NCBI GenBank assembly: GCA_900618425.1
Contig: UZAN01039546.1
Span: forward strand, 1 to 64,000
Reading direction: 5' to 3'
DNA from: Echinostoma caproni
Lineage: Eukaryota; Platyhelminthes; Trematoda; Plagiorchiida; Echinostomatidae
DNA length: 64,000 bases
Shown: positions 1 to 12,200 of the stretch, piece by piece
How positions within the stretch are numbered: the stretch's first letter is position 1
How the letters are laid out: every line of letters begins with the position of its first letter
The notes under the pieces: model-generated
The model's input: the letters and a program-made list of their open reading frames with translations, nothing else
Database searches by the model: none
What the model was told of the DNA's origin: nothing
Program-made: the position numbers and the translations under genes

Positions 1-2577
1 TTTAATTAGGAAATCTTTAATTGAAAAAGGTTTAGTTTACCCCCCCCTTTCAAAGTTGGAATAACGTGCAGTCACCGAAGGTCCCAATGTTGCGCGAGTG
101 GTATCCAGAAAGTATATTTCTCCCTCAACGCTGTGTTATCAGCAAAAGAGTATGTTTCTTTCAATAAACTGGACAAAGATGAACCACTGGGAGCAAAATT
201 GAGCTTTGTGACAATTGTATCTCGCATAGTTTGATCATTCTGCTGTAAAACATCTAACTGGGAGGTCAAAGACGCTGGAACTATAACTATGAATGTACAT
301 TTGTCGATAAATGTCAAGAACGATCCATTTTCCGTAAAATCTGTATCAAAGTTTAAGCTATGTAGTCACACATTTATATCATATAAAATCAGACATTGGG
401 TTATCACAAAGCCGACAAACTCATCGAGCCATGGTGATGAGCCTTGGGTAGTCCAGCAAATAATTATATCCATTATAGTTAATGCTAGCATCAAACGGCA
501 CGAATTTAGAATTGTGTTCTTCAAACAACGTAGTACAATATTGAGGGACAACATGAAAAGTAATGCCGCGGTTAGGTGAACAGTTTTAGATTATTTTATT
601 AGTATTACCAATCCGATTCCCTACGAGAATTTACAAGGTTACTGGACTTCTTAGCATCACATCAATTGTGATGTTTAATACTGTATCTGAATCATCCAGC
701 TAAGCTAGTTGAAGCGTAATACAGCTGGCAAAATATATCACCAGTTATGTGTGGTAGCACACATTAGCATCGAAAAAACATTCCATTTGCTGATGATGCA
801 ACGGAAATACTTGGGCATCAATCACAATATGTCTCTTACCTTAGATGAGTCAAAAGCCATAATCCGTGATTGGTCGTATCTGAAGAAACACAGACTGTTT
901 TGATAAAGCCAAACCAAACGATCAGAGCCAGACTGCAAAATCATCGAAAAATCTAATTCGAGAAAACAATTATACTGGACCGCTCTAACGAGCCGCTTCT
1001 GGAGGTAAAAATATTATTGTTCCAGGGTGTAACTACGAATAAAATAATGGGAGTATCAAAATATTTATATCTTTTTGGTAATTTTCAAAGTTTCAAAAAT
1101 TTTAAAGTTCTATTATGGGAAAAACTTACTAGTAGATCCTTTCCTAGTCCCAGATGAATCGATTCACGCTTCATAGAAATAGGACGAATTTCACAATAAG
1201 TCCTTGTTTGGTGGACTGCTACGGATGTTGCAATTTAAGACCTGTCAAAGCTTCATCCAATTCAAAGAATCAATTGTGGGCGCATCACTCTTCATATTTT
1301 TTGTACGAATCAATATTTATCGGCAACAATGATGCATGTTTCAATATGATTCTGTTGCTTCTTTACCTAGGGTTAGTCCCCTTGCTTGTGTAACTCCGTG
1401 TCAAGAATGGTAGCAAAGTCGTAAGTAAACGTTAAATATTTACAAAGGTTACAATTACTTGATCTCTCAACATAATTAGGTCACCAATACCAGACAATAA
1501 ATTGAAAATGGTAAATATACTCAGTCTGAAGTGAAATAGCTTTCGGAGGTTGATCGATTCAAACTAATTCAGTGCTGTCTTCATACATCAACCGTGCATC
1601 AACCAAGATCTGTAAAATAAAAATGACCTTGAATCCATGTGTTAAGCAGCTTTCGGTCAAAACACTGCCATCTAAACTGTCTTACAACCAGTAATTTACA
1701 TCAGAACTTATAAATTTATTATCATAACAAGATGGGTTTATTTTGTCATACACGGTAAAAGATCTCTCGTAAACAATCGAGCTACCCTGGTCTCTAAACG
1801 TCTATATTCCTTTTACTAGTGTCAAGAATTCTAATTTCCCTCAGTCTTATCAGGTACATACAAGATTTGGTAGACATACAACATGCACAAAATGTTCTTG
1901 CTCGGTAATCAGGGGACACCGTTACTGATTTTTTTTAATTTCAAATCTTGTCTATTATGTCAGGTGTATATCTGGCAGGTTGTATGAAGTACAAGCTGGT
2001 ACAAACTGGTTCAGCACTAATCATTTCGAATGATTTCACTCATACCCCGTTATTAATGCATCCGACGGGTGAATGGAGTCGTGTAAAAAATCTTCTAGTT
2101 GACTATCAGACAAAAAGTCCCTTATAATCTTTATTCACACATTAATACCTGTGCGCTTTGTGCCAATAAGAGCTTGAAGTGTAACACTCTCTACATTAAT
2201 GCATACACTGCGTTTTAGAAACGAGTATTATAGGTCACTTTCATGGTGTGACGAATCACATTTTCGATTATTGTTTTCGATTTTTTTGGTATCTTTTAGA
2301 GAGGGTGAAAATGTTTATAAGTTTCAAGAACGTACAATCACGGAAACATTTTCAAACACCTTCCTTACTGACAAATAACAGCCAAGCTTGAATATGTGTT
2401 CACATGAATTTACTCACATAATCATATTTGTCTGCTCTATAGAAAATACTACAGTCATTTGTGAAACTTGGTGAATTAAGTGTTGAACCATAAGTTGTTT
2501 TCAAGGTTATGTACGCAAATGGAAACAGATTTCTGTTTAGTGAAATTACTATAAATGAGATTCCCGAACTAAAAGTA
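1..2577. other. No gene recognised
   Basis: Only short ORFs (up to 96 codons) occur and none of their translations resembles a family I know. There is a short C run near 40-48. No RNA gene, tandem array or mobile-element motif was seen. Confidence 0.5.
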
Positions 2578-2800
2578 CAGTCAATCTCCTGCCATGTCGC
2601 AACCTTGAGAAGTCGCATCTTTCAATATCTTCCCACATTTTCCAAAACCAAAACCAACCAAATGCATAGTAACGGAATTTCTGACCATACAATGTCGCAC
2701 CCCTCAATATGTCGCAGTTCCTCATACGTACTCACTTGGTCGTTAACCGATATTCCAGACGACCATTGACCATCCACCCTGAAATGCCGCAATCAGCTAA
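2578..2800 (+). repeat. GTCGCA-rich putative subterminal region of Tigger element
   Basis: The hexamer GTCGCA occurs at 2596, 2612, 2694 and 2711, and a variant GCCGCA at about 2786. The block starts with TA followed by CAGTCAATCTCC at 2578. CAGT or CAGG next to a TA target duplication is the usual outer end of Tigger/pogo elements, so this may be the left terminus and subterminal repeats of the transposon whose coding region begins about 340 bp later. I found no matching inverted end downstream, so the boundary is inferred. Confidence 0.4.
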
Positions 2801-2917
2801 TAGAGTTTCACCTAGTGTGATGAGTTCATGGCACTGTTCACAGATTGAATAGTCCTTGCGAGGAAGTCACACCGGGGCAAGTGATCGGAGATAATGTCAC
2901 TTGACGTCAAAATGTAT

Positions 2918-4472
2918 AAATGCCCATCGATCAGAAAGAAGCAGAATGTGTTGAAAATGCTGAATCAGCCAGGTGGAACTCCGTACCCAAATCACTTGGA
3001 ATTTTAAGAAAAACTGTCTACAATTTTATATCCCATCGAATGACTATTTGGAGAATTTTTGTACGCTGGAGCACCTGAGGGAAGATGTCATCTAAAAACC
3101 AAAGGAAGTTCAAGACAGTGAATGAGGCATACTTGGCTTGGTATACTGCTATGAGGGAAAAGCATAGACAGTTCCCCAGGGTGGATACAATCGTATGTAA
3201 CAAGGCAATCCAGCTAGCTTAAAGATTGCACCAGAATGACTTCAAGGCTTCCAAAGGTTTGTTTCGCTCTTGGTCAGAAATATGGCATCCAATCATACAA
3301 ATTAACAACAAGCAACTCATGTGCATTCATTTATAGGTTTCTGGGGGAACGTTTAGCGGTATAATGTGATGTAGTGGACGAGTTTCAATCGGTATAATCG
3401 CAGTTGATCCGCGGATACGCTGACAGATGGAACAGCTTTGTATTACAAGCAGCTCTCTGAAGAAACATCAAGTCTCAAAGGCAAGGCAGTTTCTAGATCC
3501 AACAAATCAAAATGAGAGGAAACGTTACTGCTTTGTGGGAGCATGATTGGAGTAAATTTATCACCGCTAGTGATTGCAAATTTTCAAACTCCACGATGCC
3601 TCCGAGGTCTAGAAAGAAAAAAGCCTTCCATTCAGTTATAACTTTTCAAAGAATGCATGGATGACTTCTGTGTTACTTCGCAGTTGGCTGTCCAATGCCA
3701 ACCGTAAAATTGTTTCTCAAAGGTGCTCCAGTTTACCATTTATGGATAACGCCCGTTGCCATAATAAAGCTGTATTATTCTCCAATGCCGAATTATTACG
3801 GCTGCCTGAGAACTGTTCTTTAATGTTACAATCAATGAAACACGGTGTAATTTGGTCTTTCAATTGTTCGTTTCGGAAACATTTACTGGAATATTTTTCA
3901 TCTATGATCGAAGATGAGCAACTTATCATGAAAGCCGAGGTGGACATTCTCATGATCATGCATCTGGTCAAGAAAGCCTGCGTGTCTGTGCATCCGTACG
4001 TACTGATCAACAATTTCATGAAAGCTGGGTTCAAATTCACATTGATGCAGCCGGTGATGCAGCCATCAGAGGATACGTTCGACCTAATGGAGAAATTTAC
4101 TCATTATGTGTCTATTAATGAATGTCTTTTGGAAGAAATCGCCTATTTAAAGTTAGATGATGAAGAAATGGGTTTTTTTAAATTTTTGCATTGTTTCTTT
4201 TTCAGTCATTGAATAAATTCGTTTCAAATCAAGCTAAGCGTCAGAAAGAGGAAGATGAATGTGGGGCGGTGAATGCGCTGAAAGTTATCTCAAACAGAGA
4301 GGCGCCAAAGTTATTGGATCAACTGAAGGTATTTGCCTTGACCAATGCTCTGAGTTCGGGTTGATTACTGGAGTGTACGTATGATGTAAATAGAGCGTTT
4401 ATTGATTTCCAAAGGAAGGCAAAGCCGAAACAAACGACGATTTATGATTTTTCTAAAAATAAACCTTCATAA
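2918..4472 (+). pseudogene. Tigger/pogo-family DDE transposase, frameshifted
   Basis: This is a remnant of a Tc1/mariner-superfamily transposase of the Tigger/pogo/Jerky type, which binds element ends and cuts and pastes DNA. Three domains are in the expected order. A broken CENPB-N-like helix-turn-helix (about 2918-3090) contains RKTVYNFISHR. A second CENPB/Tc5-type domain (3103-3300) contains VNEAYLAWYTAMREK and DFKASKG. The DDE domain (about 3417-4170) contains TDGTALYYKQL, LLLCGSMIG, PRCLRG, NAWMTSVL and FMDNARCH, with LPENCSLMLQSMKHGVI after the second Asp. A C-terminal tail (4212-4472) ends in KQTTIYDFSKNKPS and a TAA stop. The total span, about 518 codons, equals a normal full-length Tigger protein. 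Several frameshifts and stops (within the first helix-turn-helix, near 3223, 3336, 3516 and 3640, and in the tail) break it. The longest open piece is 3661-4212. The usual Glu after the first catalytic Asp is Gly. It cannot encode an active enzyme. Confidence 0.92.
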
Positions 4473-7018
4473 TCTGCAAAGTATTATTTACAATTCTGTC
4501 TAGTGAACTAACTATATATTAGATTCGTAGACTAAAAGTAGAGCTTTGCACAGGTAACAGAAATAACACATTCTTCGTTCATTTTTCCTCAAATATTTAA
4601 CTATAAGCAGTGTTAAAGCTAAAAAGACATCTAAAGTAAAACACCTCAGTCCAGTGAAAATGCACTTTAATCGTTGTTGGTAGCAATGAAAGTATTTTAG
4701 AAATATTGTACAGGAACATAGTGATTAAACGAATATCCTGTAAAATAGGGTGTGTAAACTTATAGATTAATTTCAACGGTACTACAAAATTTTGAGCTGT
4801 ACGCGGAAAGCTTTGATGAAGGCGAAATGGTTAACGGAAATACGTTGACAACTCCTATCGTATCCATATGAGTTCCGAATCATTTTATTTCCTTATGTTT
4901 CCCGCAGTGGCAATGCGCATTCCACTCCAGGCATTTTTGGATAGGCAGATAGTTTACTGTGTTGTGTGGAAGACTGTTGTTGTTCCATTCCGGTTTTCCG
5001 TCCAGTAAATGCGTATCAATAACAAATAATGCGAATTCATAGAACAAAATGCAACTTTCCGGTTTGTAAATTCAGTGCACAGACCATATAGATTTTATCT
5101 TTTTCTTTGCATTTAGCTACACTTTTATCGAGTTTGATTTTTTCTATTTATTTTCATCATGCACTCTCACTCATTAAAAACTGTATTTCAGACAGTCGCG
5201 ACTCCATTTACATGACAAAAAATACCGATTGGGTCTCAGTAAATCGCTCAGTAAATCCTTTCCAAAAAAAATTGAAACTTCAAAGAATGAAATCATTGGA
5301 AGATATCTTCTCTAGGATAAAATGTTGTTTGATATATTTTCACAATCGCTGTAAACGGCGTTTGAAACCACGCGCGAAACGTTTTGCACTAGTTATTTCG
5401 CACCACATCTTACAATGTTTAAGAACTTACCTTAATGGTCCACCACTTGTTTCGATGACTTCAAGTGAAATCTCACAAACCTCATGATACGTACGTATCT
5501 TTAACCATTGCTGCAACCTATCCGATTCACCTATGGCATTCCATCCTGTCTGATCTAGAACTAGAATCTCCCCCATTGACTTCCATGCTCGATGACCTTG
5601 GACCATATCAGTTGTATATGTTTTCATATCCTACCTTCCCTTGTACGTCCGACGTGTGTATAACAACCATCCGCTTGTTTCCTAGACCACTCCTCTGCAG
5701 CTGCTTCAATCAGAACGAGAGCTCTTTATCCACAATTTGAGTTGCATCGTTGATGCTTTACAGAACTGCATTATATCTAGATTTTCTCCATGCATTTCCG
5801 TTCCGATACTTCAAGAGATCTTATGCATCACCTGTTCTCTCACTTTATACACCCGGTGTGTGTTTGCTCACCATCTGTCCCATTTATATCTCTCATTTTG
5901 ATGTTTCCAATCGCTGCTTTCCGCTCCTGTCGCGTCCCATCTACGAAGAAAAACGTTCCTATTCTTTGTTCTTCCTTGACGTTCTAATTACTTCGTGGTT
6001 GATATTAGTCCACTGTGCATCGATGACAGTTAACACACTACAGCTCCCAGATCATCACCATAGGTGTTTTCAACCTTCACCGCGGAATCACAAATGGTCA
6101 TTCTTAACACCCGTATATTTGATTCCACAGAGAAGTGCACTCATACTGTTGACTTGTGATTGATTGATTTGCAGTTTTCTCCGTTTAAGAACTTCTCTTC
6201 ATCCTGCCTACATGATTCGCCAGCTAATAGACTTACCTATACACATTACAATCTGTATGCCGGATGAAGTGGTTTCCACGAGTTTGTAGCAGGCTCACCT
6301 TGACGTGATTGTGGTATCCTTCCTCTCCCTCGCCCTCAACGTATCAAATTCAGCCATGGGTTTAATGGAAAGCTACACTTTAAGGCATGCACCCGTATGT
6401 TACCTATTTCTTTAAACCCCGAAATCAACGTACAAAAGCAGTTTTCGATGGTTTGTTGCGATTTCGTCAATGTGTAAACGAATACTTTCCCGTATAGGGC
6501 GCTTCTGGAGATCTGGTTCACAATCCCTCCCTGAAATTTGAGACACGCTCCTTTTATTTACAATTCTATCGTATCTGCATCCACTCGTATTTTCTCATGC
6601 TTGCACAACTCATTTTGGTGCACATCTTATTCTAAAAGTTATAATGAGCAATATTTTTCTAGTACTTCACTTGATGTATGTGGTAGTAGCAGGTAGTTCG
6701 GATCCACTAGCGAGGGGCATAATTCTATTCAAATGACAGTCACTCTGTCCGTCTTTTATGTCATTGAAGTAGCGAGGGGAAACAAATTCACTCTCATTTC
6801 GATTGCTACCAAACGCACAGAATCCAGCAAAATGTGTCTATTATCAAAGATCCATTTGCGACTTATTATTATACACGTTATATTAGATCTTCTGCATTTG
6901 CCCATTAAGTATAATCAAAACTGACCTCCTTGATTACTTCTACTACTACTTGAGTGACTCTAACATTTCCTTTTTATTGCACACTTAAGTGTGATCAACA
7001 GTAGACGGTGCAAATCCT
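4473..7018. other. No gene recognised; several unassigned ORFs
   Basis: ORFs of 126 codons (5107-5487), 91 codons (5465-5740) and 137 codons (5750-6163) lie on the plus strand in a pyrimidine-rich stretch, with overlapping ORFs in other frames. None shows a domain or motif I recognise, and the strand bias alone may explain the lack of stops. Confidence 0.4.
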
Positions 7019-7260
7019 ATAGTCACGAGGACCTGTTCAATGGTGGAAACCGGTAACACAAACCCCGGGACTTGGAGTGGAGAAACACACAAGACCCCCA
7101 TAGGTCAGGCATGGTATTGAACCGGACGACAGGAGAGCTACCTACCACCAAATTCGGGTGATTGTGGCGGGGTTCGAACCTCGTACCATAGGTTCCAAAG
7201 CACGCCGGTGACAGGGGCTAAGCACCCCCACCATGATGGGTTTTTATGGAAAACGTATGA
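7019..7260 (-). repeat. tRNA-like dispersed repeat (SINE candidate), copy 1
   Basis: The minus strand holds GGTTCGAACCC (7170-7180), a strong match to the Pol III B box, and a possible A box, TGCTTAGCCCC, upstream (7214-7224). The part at 7019-7130 is recognisably similar to 27295-27420: shared blocks include TAGTCACGAG, a GGAG..GAA.CACA.AAGA block and GTATTGA.CCGGA. Two diverged copies plus a tRNA-type promoter suggest an old SINE. The B-box half is not conserved in the second copy, so the ends are uncertain. Confidence 0.5.
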
Positions 7261-7762
7261 GGTTGAACTCTCCCCCTGCTTCCTCAGTTGTAAATGAAGC
7301 ACAATTTACGCAAGATCAACCAAGGTTCTTTTTGATTGATTTCCTTTCAGAGTGATCCGAGCAAACTACGGCATTTACCGAAATTTCGTGCGATATCCCG
7401 CCCTTTTTCTTCCCTCCAACTCTCTTAATGAACCGTCTGATTGTGTTCCACTCGAACCAGATTTGAAGGCCATCGCCGTATTGCAACAAGATAATTAAAT
7501 ATTTTGCTATACTGCTAAAGTAGGTAATTTTCATCATTCTATCAAACCTGGTCTATCTTTCAATTCCTCAGTATTTAAATTCACTCCTTCTGTAGTTGAA
7601 CTTTGCTGTGGATCACCTGTTACCATTTCTACGCCCTTTTATATTGCTTGAAAGGCGTTGCACGTATCCATTAAAACTTGCCTACGTTTCCCGGGCTAAC
7701 TGATTTGTCATCCTCTAACAAATTATTACTTTGTAGGTGGCCTAAATAGTACTTGTAACCAT
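7261..7762. other. No gene recognised
   Basis: Nothing recognised. It may hold the 5' region of the downstream Penelope-like element, but I see no motif that shows this. Confidence 0.4.
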
Positions 7763-9250
7763 TTGCAAATCCCCATGCAAATGCATCCTTCGTCCTTGTC
7801 TACCGTTATCATCCGAGATGTTCCTCTGCGGAGCGTGTCAAATCAATTTAATTTAGAGTTGCTAGATCAATTTAGGCCAGCTTCACCAAGTACATCTGAA
7901 ACCCTGTCAAAATTGTATAACAGGAGCAACAATCGCCCTTACTCGTTTAACTCCAGAACATTTCTCTAGGAGCCGAATCGACGAGATGATTACCCAAGAG
8001 CTTATGACTCTGCTAATACATGTTTACATTTCCAAAGCTGAACACGAAAATCCGAAACCAATGGTAAAAGAGACATTCAAAATGAGAGGTTCACATAAGA
8101 TTCAAAAAACCGGTGCCCACACAAACCAACCTTGTGCATGCAGGAATAATCATGCAATAGTCCGATGGTTGGTCGACATGTTGAACTCTATTTGTAAAGC
8201 TCTGATGCCTCATTATTTGAGGGACTCTGAAATTTATTAGATAATTTTAATTCACCCTCTCGTAAAAAGGTTTACCTTTTCACAAACGTTTCCCTATACG
8301 GAAATCTAGGCTTTTAATGTGATTATATCTCTTTGTTGTATATCCACCTTTCTAATCCCATTGTTTATCTGAAAGATCTTATCATTGTACACATTGAGAA
8401 ATAACATTTTGAATTTGAAGGAACAGCGCGCAAGCAAATGGATAGTGTAGCAATGGGTATTTTCCTGGGCCAAACATTAGCTGATATATTTCTAGGAATG
8501 GTTGAAAGACGATAGAAGGACAATATTTCAATCGCTGTTTTGTGCAAACGTTATGTCGATTATATTTAGATTTACACCGAATCTAATGAACTTAACACCA
8601 TTTTTACACCACTTTATATCGTTGAATCCAGCGCTTCTGTTTCCCTTGAGGAGAAAAGGATGGTTGTTTGAACATATAAATATGAAAATCAACAGGCAAT
8701 TAGATGGCACCTTGCAAAGACCCGTCTACCGGGAGACCACAGGAGTAGACATTACTTTTAATTTTCTAGTTTCGCTCCTGTGGCATACTAAAGAGGTTCG
8801 GTGAAGACACTGTCCATCGTGCCAGAATTATCGGCTCTCGTGACTCCCTGCAAGAAGAAGAGGCCTTTCGGAGAAGGACACCTCTAGATAATGGTTATCC
8901 TATAACAATCGTTGGGTGTGCAGAGCAGAGGGCAACCGGTTGATCCCGTGTGCGAAGTACCCAAGAACTGCGTCTTCTTCAAACTGGCCCTAAATGATGA
9001 TCATCTAATGAGGAATGTGCGTCAAAAGCTAAGGATGGCAATATGTTATACGCTTCCTACCGCACAGCTGCGACCGATACCGTATACTCATGGAAGTCGT
9101 TTGGGTAATCAAAAACAGAACTAGCCGTAAACTCCTATTTCACATGTTGTCTACCAGTTCATCTGTAGTTGCGGTGACATTTACATCGGCTTCCGTCACA
9201 ACGGATGTCTGAACACATTCTCAAGATGTTTATAAGATGAATGACTAAGT
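7763..9250 (+). pseudogene. Penelope-like element: reverse transcriptase plus GIY-YIG endonuclease remnant
   Basis: Penelope-like elements encode a reverse transcriptase related to telomerase, followed by a GIY-YIG nuclease. Landmarks appear in order across several frames. VRWLVDMLNSICKALMPHYL (ends about 8217) matches the RWLVD.LNP segment. FTNVSLYGN lies near 8280-8305. QMDSVAMGIFLGQTLADIF (8435-8491) matches the Q.DGVAMGSPLGP.LADIF block. YVDY stands in place of the catalytic YVDD at 8552-8563. INRQLDGTLQRPVYRETT and RARIIGSRDSLQEEEAF follow, then NGYPI. The nuclease start is SHVVYQFICSCGDIYIG at 9140-9190, with the expected VY..C..C...YIG spacing. Stops and frameshifts occur throughout, and the last Asp of YVDD is replaced by Tyr, so it is dead. 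The region before 7980 is assigned only by position. No pLTR or hammerhead was seen beside this copy. Confidence 0.87.
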
Positions 9251-12200
9251 ATTTGTTTTCTGTCTGTTGTAGCGAATGATATTTGTTTGTTATTTCCATT
9301 GCGAACTTAATATCTATTATCATGGGGGCTAAAACCTGTACTGTAAAAATCATGTGTTTCAAATGTTAATCAAAAGGTGTAATGATCACGTACATCACGG
9401 TGAATGAAATTCAACTCAGGTTCGTGACTACCCATCGTTCAACAATACCACAGCGGTTTCGCATGCATCTTGAACGCGCTTATGGATTTCGCGATGTACG
9501 ACAGTAGTTAAGATTCCTGTTCATTGAAAGGTGAATAATACGATCGGTTTGAGTGGTGCTGCACACACTTTAGTCTGCCTTGTTCCAACTCAGTCCGATT
9601 CACATTTTCTAAGCGCCTCTTTGGAAAATACTCCCAGTATTCTTGTGTTATTTAAGTTTATTTCTCTCACCTACTTCCTCTCCAGAACCTCATTAATCAA
9701 CTTGTGTTCGCCGAATTTGACAATAGGAGATTTATCGCGTTTCCTCCAATCCAGTTGTTTTCTGCTTATTCCCGCAAACCTGTTTCCCGATTGAAAGGCA
9801 AAACAAGTCGTACGTCTATGCACAGGTTGGTCGCAGTCAAACAGCTGTCTCATCTGAGTGTTCGGTGCAAAGTACATCCGCAAAAACTATACGGCAGCCT
9901 GTCAGTGAACAATCGCGGAACTTCATGCACTCAATTGTCGTTGACGGGATGCATTAGGGCTGGTTTAGATGGCACAGTTGTGAAAGCGGAAGCCAGCATA
10001 AGCCTCGTTTGGGTTTGAAAGATTGTTGTCAGCAATATAACAGTTTGATTTCATTTTTCAGTGCTATTGAAGGTGATTATTGATACTGCATTCGGTATGG
10101 CTATAGCTAAAATTACACGTGCTACAAAAAATGTTACTTGTCTTTCTAAAATCTTCGCGATTTTGAAGTATCAACTGATTTATATCACTAAAGTGAAAAC
10201 GGTAAGTCCTAAAGATGAAAAGCGAAATGCGAGTTCCTAAAAGATCTAAATGGGCTCAGCCGATCCAGGAAAAGCTGCAGTATGCAATATGAACAAAAAA
10301 CGATGAGAGTTTTTGCAGTTAAACCCAAGACTCAAGTTGACTAACTAGTTCTTCTTCACCCATAAACAATGCCTGCAATGGTTCGATACAATATAAGAGT
10401 AGTGTAATGGAACACAACAAGAAAGAAATTGTCACAACCCACGGAATGACAGCTTTGCATTATTGATAACTTGAAGAATTATTTCCTCAATCAGTTGGAC
10501 CGTTCACAAATGTCAATGTGGCAACTATTCATATATAATTTGATCACGATGAGGCCAGATATGGTCCAGCTTCTGCCTCCGCGAACAGCTCAATAACCTA
10601 TATGTTTATCGACAAGATGTGAAGTGATCCATACTGAAAGAACCTTCAGGTATTTAGACCTATCTTTCAAAAATGTTATTACACCTTGACTCCTTACTAT
10701 CGTGTAGTTGCTGTTTGTACTATGCCTAGTATTGAACATTATTCACCTCTATATAACTATGTTGCTTAGTCACCTGATACCGCTGTTTTGTACACTTTTT
10801 ATCACTTCCATCGTAGAATGAAAAAGACCGCTTTGAAGCTAATCAACTAACAAATTTATCGCCCGCTAAAACTTTCAATTGCCAAGAACAGACAAAACTT
10901 TGCTTTGAAACGCCGCGAATGAAAGAGCAGTACTCAAACAATTTTTGAAACAACTTCGAAATAGGATCTATTAACTAACTTATCGTTTACTATTCGTTGC
11001 AAGTCGAGTTCGCAATATGAGTAATCCAAATTCGTTTATGATTGTCGTCAGCAGGTTTAATATGTAATAGTCTGTAAAAGTTCGATAATCTAGTTGTCAT
11101 TTCATATCCGAATTATATATATATATATATGTATATATATGTATATAAATGAGTCGAATGTACCACATGGAGAACATAATTTAAAGGTGTTTTCCATTTG
11201 AGTTAACGGGCAAACAACACTATCCGTCCGTTTGCGTTGGTTTTAGCCAAAATGAAATGATCGATTATCACTGAAAGTGAAGTTTGATAGAACTGGATTT
11301 ATTGATTCCGAAGAGTGTGGTGGGAACAGGCTGACAGAGTGGTAACGCATATGCCAGGAGGGGGAGGCAGAATTCAGTGATGCACTAACATTCAGCGCCA
11401 CCAAGAATCAAGAGCGGCAACTATGCCTTGTTAAGTATAGTCATTCCAAAAAGGAAATACAAATTTGCGTCCACATAGAAATATTTGGCAAACGAGATCA
11501 TTTGTGAACGTATCATCACCTGGGCTTTAAAATCTGTGACAATGCTCAGCATACAAGAACTTTTGGCACAAGGGATTTGCCGATTTTGACAATTGTGATT
11601 ACCCCTAGATGAAAATAAAAACNAAACATCTAACCATTTACATTTCTGCACCATATTACAGCTTAAAAATGAACATAAGTTTTATAATTATACCACTGAG
11701 AAAAGCCATAAACCGCCCTTTGCATTTTTCAACTCTTCTTATAATGTGATTTTCTCACTGTCTGGATTAATTTCACGGGTAAATAAATTGGTTTGATTGA
11801 AAGCCTTGTCAAATTGAGAGTGTATTGATGGCTCACAAAAGAACATAATGGATGTTGTAACTAAAGCACTAATTAGATGGCCGTAGATCATTTAAAATAG
11901 ACACCAGAAGGGAAGATTAATTCGCGATAGAGCATTAGCAGTAAGGTTTTAACCCCCCACAAGACGTAATTGATTAGTTTTTCTCGTGAAGAGGTAGAAC
12001 CCGAAGGTGTATGTAAGGAAACAATTGAGGATGCAGTACTGACACCCGTTCTACATGGTCCTTCTAATTATAAATCTTTCAAAATGTTTTTTATGCGAAA
12101 CGGTTCAGGGTATCTAGTGTTGGAATGGAAGAAACTTTTCCATTCAATAGATCTGCAGTGAGATTACGTGAAGGCCGTTGCGCTGTTTCAGACCGGTGGC

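Noticed and set aside
4172..4205. Tiny 34-nt intron in the Tigger gene (GT at 4172, TTTCTTTTTCAG to 4205)
   Set aside because: Removing it joins the frame straight into a stop, so an ordinary frameshift explains the break better.
5465..6163. Overlapping plus-strand ORFs of 91-137 codons
   Set aside because: Pyrimidine-rich sequence with few stops in several frames at once and no recognisable domain.
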